Positions 60,955-64,000 of a DNA stretch of 64,000 nt are shown one piece after another (the stretch's first letter is position 1; each line of letters opens with the position of its first letter). The notes below the pieces were generated by a model, which saw only the letters and a program-made list of their open reading frames with translations, was not told where the DNA came from and searched no databases. Origin of the DNA: Aphanomyces cochlioides (lineage: Eukaryota; Oomycota; Saprolegniomycetes; Saprolegniales; Verrucalvaceae); NCBI GenBank assembly GCA_019828595.1, contig JAHQRK010000022.1, forward strand, positions 124,001-188,000, written 5' to 3'. A program made the translations under genes and the position numbers.

Positions 60955-63916
60955 CTCCCAGCATGAGTGTCTGAGTGTCGGGTTGGAACATCACTTGGTT
61001 GTCGAAGGTGGGGTCCAGGGAGCCAGCCTCATGGAATTCCAGGATCGTGGTCAAGACGTATCGCGACTTCTCGTCTTCGCCGGCATACAACGTTTCCATG
61101 ATATTCCAAATCAAGAGGCCGAAGCTCGTGTCAAGCAATATGGCAGATAGCGATACGCCCGACAAACAGCGGGAGCCCAAATGAGAAGCCAGTGCAGTGA
61201 CCGGGTACTTGGTAGAGGCCACGATCGCAGCATCACTGTTGTAGTACGTTGGAGCATGAATGGCCAAGAGAACTTCTGCCACAGCCAACACTTCTTCCAG
61301 GTCGCCGCGGTGGAGGGAAATCTCGTCGCCGTCAATGGTAGTATCGATGAAGTCGATGTTCTTGAATAGCTCGATGTTGCTGAAGATGGCTTGAACGTGC
61401 TCGCGGGTCATACGCACACCCCACGTCAATGAGTACAGCTGGGAGAACGGTTTGTCTCCACCCCAAGTCGCTCGAAGCCACCGATGGAGGAGGCGTTGTC
61501 TCACAAAGTACTCAAAGCATGCACGGTCTTCATCAAAAAGTCGGTGCAGTTGCAAGCCAAATTCAATCGGGGAACGCTCGAGATGGCTACACAGCATGTC
61601 GACGCGGCCGTCGTTGATGAGTCGGGCAAGGTTGAACGAGCTGTTGGTCACTGCATCTTCGACTTGGGTTGAGAGATGCAATGGAACTTTGGCTGTCTTG
61701 GTGTCGAGGTCTTGTAGTTCGGCGAGAATTTCGTCAAGAGACATTTCTATGCGCTTGGGAACGCCATCTTGGATCTTGGTGCCGCCGACAAATTGACCGG
61801 ACGTAGGGAGGTGGGGAGGGTCATCCGAGACGTCCAGCTTGGGTACAATCGTTGAGATCTTGTAATCGCCAAACTGAGCAACGTGTTCCTCGGGGTTGAC
61901 ACACACACGTTCGTCGAGGGCTTCAAACATGTTGGGCGAAATCCAAGAGCGGCCATGCTCGGGGGAATCCACTTGCTGTTGCGTCTTCTTGCGCTTGCCT
62001 CTCGACGCCTTGACGCCAGTCCACTGCGGAGGGTTGGCTTGCGCAGTTTTCCGACGTTTTGGCGCCTTGGGAGTCGAAGAAGGCGGGTTGGTTGGGCTGG
62101 GAGCTGGCTTGTTCAATCCATATTGGCGGGACGTTGCATCAAGGTCCAAACGAACCAAGTTCTTGTCACGAAAATACCACCCTTGACCGTACACGCGGAG
62201 ACAACGGCCCTTGAAAAGAATTTCTTCGACGAGACGGCCGTCGCGCTGTATGGTCGTTGGTACGGAGGTTCCTTCAAAGTAAAGGCGGTACCGAGAGCTC
62301 GCCATACCGCTTGAAGAGGAAACGTTGGGGTAGGAGCCCCACAGGAAGCGTGGCTCCAACTTGGTCATGACGTCGAAGATCAGGCGCTCTTCGTCTTGAT
62401 CTTGAAGGCCTTGAGGGATGTCCATGAAAAATCCGCCGAGGACGTGCGGAACGTTCATCGTGAAGTGTTGGGACGAGCCATCTCGAGCGACTTGAATCTT
62501 AAACGCGATGCCTCGCAGCTTCGTCATCGCTTCGTGAGAGGCAACACCCCACTTGAGCATGCGGTTCGGGATGTCCTTCTCGCATCTCACAATGTCAGCA
62601 ATCGCAGTGTCGAGGCCGAGGGCTTGGTTGTCGAAAAGGATCGATGCCATGGCAGCTGAAACATCGATGGTCTTCGTGTGTGCACCCGTGGGCATCTGCA
62701 ACCAGCCGACGATGCCGCGCGCCGAGTGCTTCTGGATCGGGAGGGTGTCTTCAAACGTGAGGGTTCCAGCAGCACGCTTGCGAAGGAGGGGTTCGAGTTC
62801 CTCCATCGTGGGCTGATAAGGAGCAACGTCCTTGGTCTTGATGGCCTTGGCAGACTGAGACCGCTGTTGCGCTTGGAAGGCCCATACGTCGTTGGGGGCC
62901 TGGCGGTTGTTGGGTTGGCCACGGCCAGGTGTCTGGGCTCCGCCAGATTGAGAAATGTTTTCCAAATGCGATCCGGGTGAAGCCTGAGACGATGGCTGGC
63001 GGACTGAGTGAGAGTCCGAGTCGTGCGTCAGACCAACACTCAAGCGTGCGTCAGAGGCTTGGTCTTGTCCGGACCCTGTCCCATGGTGGACAGAGTCACA
63101 CGTTTGACCTTCACTCGCGTTGGACTTCGAGAAGCTTCCATGGGTGACTTGGTCTTGAGTATTCCCATGACCAACACTGGCCACAGGGTTGTTCGCGATT
63201 GTTCCAGATCTTGCCCGATGATTCTTCGAGAAGAGACCATCACTCATGGAGCGACTAGTCTCGATGGGATCTTGACCTGTCGCCAGAGTGGACTTGTCGC
63301 TCGGGGGATTCTTCGAGAAGGGACCTTCACTCAGGGATGGACTGTTCTCGAATCTTCCTTGACATGTCGTCATGTTGACGTCGGTGCTTGAGCGAGTCTT
63401 CGAGAAGCCACTATCACTCGTCGAGAGAACATTCTCGAAAGGAACAGAACCCAACGGAGTCTTGCCAGGCAAGCCACCATCACTCACGATGGACGTGGTT
63501 GATGGAGATTCTTCGGGCAAGGTCGTTGACGTCATGAGCACATCTTCCGAGGTTGGAACGCCGTCTTGCCAGGCTTCGTCGCAAGTGTCAGAGGTCGTTG
63601 GATCATTCGCGGGATCGCAAGCCTTCGTCGAGCGAGTCACAGGCAAGGGTTCAAAACGGCGCGGTTTCGAAGGGGTTGCACGTTGACGTGGAAACGGAAC
63701 GCGCGTTGGAGTAGGGAGCGGATTCGTAGACGCGTCATGATGCGAAGCGTTGGAAGCATCGTCGACGTCCTCTTCCAACGACGACGCCATGTCGGTATCG
63801 CTTGGGGATGGGTCAGCAACGACGATGACGTCCATATCGCTGGGGCTGGACGCCGAGGGAGAGAACGCGGAGGAGCAAGATGGGGCACGAGGGTTGGTCG
63901 AGCGGGTAGCAACCAT
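60917..63916 (-). CDS. ORF1 of family B (nucleocapsid-like), 999 aa
   Basis: Start chosen at ATG 63914-63916 (MVATRS, matching MATTRS in family A); the longer open frame begins only at a TTG. The N-terminal ~350 residues are Ser/Asp/Thr-rich and contain 29-residue imperfect repeats, which account for the extra length over family A. The conserved core (GWLQM, MLKWGVAS, KIQVARDGSSQ, RYRLYFEG, FKGRCLRVYGQGW) is close to that of A. Basic KRRK and GKRKK clusters follow, then SPNMFEALDE. RNA binding is inferred. Confidence 0.86.
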   Translation of the reverse strand: MVATRSTNPRAPSCSSAFSPSASSPSDMDVIVVADPSPSDTDMASSLEEDVDDASNASHHDASTNPLPTPTRVPFPRQRATPSKPRRFEPLPVTRSTKACDPANDPTTSDTCDEAWQDGVPTSEDVLMTSTTLPEESPSTTSIVSDGGLPGKTPLGSVPFENVLSTSDSGFSKTRSSTDVNMTTCQGRFENSPSLSEGPFSKNPPSDKSTLATGQDPIETSRSMSDGLFSKNHRARSGTIANNPVASVGHGNTQDQVTHGSFSKSNASEGQTCDSVHHGTGSGQDQASDARLSVGLTHDSDSHSVRQPSSQASPGSHLENISQSGGAQTPGRGQPNNRQAPNDVWAFQAQQRSQSAKAIKTKDVAPYQPTMEELEPLLRKRAAGTLTFEDTLPIQKHSARGIVGWLQMPTGAHTKTIDVSAAMASILFDNQALGLDTAIADIVRCEKDIPNRMLKWGVASHEAMTKLRGIAFKIQVARDGSSQHFTMNVPHVLGGFFMDIPQGLQDQDEERLIFDVMTKLEPRFLWGSYPNVSSSSGMASSRYRLYFEGTSVPTTIQRDGRLVEEILFKGRCLRVYGQGWYFRDKNLVRLDLDATSRQYGLNKPAPSPTNPPSSTPKAPKRRKTAQANPPQWTGVKASRGKRKKTQQQVDSPEHGRSWISPNMFEALDERVCVNPEEHVAQFGDYKISTIVPKLDVSDDPPHLPTSGQFVGGTKIQDGVPKRIEMSLDEILAELQDLDTKTAKVPLHLSTQVEDAVTNSSFNLARLINDGRVDMLCSHLERSPIEFGLQLHRLFDEDRACFEYFVRQRLLHRWLRATWGGDKPFSQLYSLTWGVRMTREHVQAIFSNIELFKNIDFIDTTIDGDEISLHRGDLEEVLAVAEVLLAIHAPTYYNSDAAIVASTKYPVTALASHLGSRCLSGVSLSAILLDTSFGLLIWNIMETLYAGEDEKSRYVLTTILEFHEAGSLDPTFDNQVMFQPDTQTLMLGDVANATSVAFRG
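63224..63525 (-). repeat. 29-residue repeats within B ORF1
   Basis: Units begin at about residues 131, 160, 189 and 218. Three carry F/I-E-N/T-S-x(6)-G-x-FSK (e.g. ENVLSTSDSGFSK, ENSPSLSEGPFSK, ETSRSMSDGLFSK). A further FSK follows at ~262. They correspond to an 87-bp period in DNA. Confidence 0.75.
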
Positions 63917-63968
63917 ATTGTCAGATAGCGTAGAGTGGTACTGCGGGGTAGCTGGCAAATTGGAAACT
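63917..63968 (-). promoter_or_regulatory. Family B 5' leader
   Basis: The outermost 35 nt match the family A leader exactly, while the inner 17 nt differ. Such conservation in a short leader argues for function, probably promoter or RNP packaging (inferred). Confidence 0.5.

Positions 63969-64000
<32 letters not shown>
63969..64000 (+). tRNA. trnF-GAA: tRNA-Phe (GAA), partial at window edge
   Basis: The first 32 nt match the array tRNA through the insertion site and into the anticodon stem, so this is a continuing tRNA, not a 14-nt remnant. The rest lies outside the window. Confidence 0.9.

Larger units (their letters stand above)
56643..63968 (-). mobile_element. Family B non-LTR retrotransposon, copy B2 (full length)
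   Basis: 7326 bp: a 52-nt leader, ORF1 (999 aa), ORF2 (nominally 1384 aa, with one nonsense codon) and a 157-nt 3' UTR. It is flanked on the right by the tRNA starting at 63969. The rightmost and so probably youngest member of the four-element stack. Confidence 0.95.

Noticed and set aside
1541..63982. 14-bp gccgcgatagctca repeats as LTRs or a CRISPR-like array
   Set aside because: They are tRNA nt 1-14 produced by target duplication. The intervening sequences are retrotransposons of 1.5-8.7 kb.
1..64000. The whole window as an assembly artefact of stacked repeats
   Set aside because: Copies differ by scattered substitutions, different truncation points and distinct junction bases, and the target duplications are consistent. 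Only spanning long reads could exclude individual misjoins.

Overview
Kind of sequence. This is a eukaryotic nuclear repeat locus, not bacterial or viral: a tandem array of tRNA-Phe(GAA) genes (73 nt, intronless, internal A and B boxes, Pol III T-run) in 1124- or 1111-bp units, packed with site-specific non-LTR retrotransposons. By interval sums about 55.6 kb of the 64 kb is retrotransposon. The APE-RT proteins, the U-poor leaders and Inr-like element 5' ends remind me of oomycetes (Saprolegniales/Aphanomyces type). That assignment is an inference from memory and was not tested. Layout. 1-1554: tail of one array unit, one complete unit, and a 14-nt tRNA remnant. 1555-9689: element A1. 9690-13075: three more units. 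13076-17594: A2 (5'-truncated). 17609-26289: C. 26290-27414: one unit. 27415-28947: an A/B chimera. 28962-37092: A4 (full length, intact). 37107-41975: A5 (5'-truncated). 41976-44211: two units. 44212-52343: A6 (full length, intact). 52358-55106: A7. 55121-56628: B1. 56643-63968: B2 (full length). 63969-64000: start of the next tRNA-Phe. Insertion logic. All ten elements lie antisense to the tRNA and sit between tRNA nucleotides 14 and 15. Each is flanked by the 14-bp duplication gccgcgatagctca, which is exactly nt 1-14 of the tRNA. Each insertion therefore rebuilds a complete tRNA gene at the element's 5' side, and that gene can be hit again. This gives stacks of 1, 2, 3 and 4 elements, each separated by a 14-nt remnant and ending in one intact tRNA. 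Genes. Family A (about 8.13 kb) encodes ORF1 (821 aa, nucleocapsid-like), ORF2 (1371 aa: AP endonuclease, reverse transcriptase, C-terminal CCHC-type zinc motif) and a separate ORF3 that joins a chromodomain-like segment to a papain-type (Cys...His...Asp/Asn) peptidase-like domain. Family B (7.33 kb) has a longer ORF1 (999 aa, with 29-residue repeats) and ORF2 but no ORF3. Family C (8.68 kb) has diverged ORF1 (844 aa) and ORF2 (about 1342 aa) plus a 2-kb 3' region with an almost U-free tract and hairpins. ORF2 is always in the +1 frame relative to ORF1; in A and C it has no usable AUG. The three families share a target and parts of their 3' and 5' termini. The likely working model is target-primed reverse transcription into a multicopy tRNA array, with ORF3 as a possible chromatin-reading or proteolytic accessory specific to family A.
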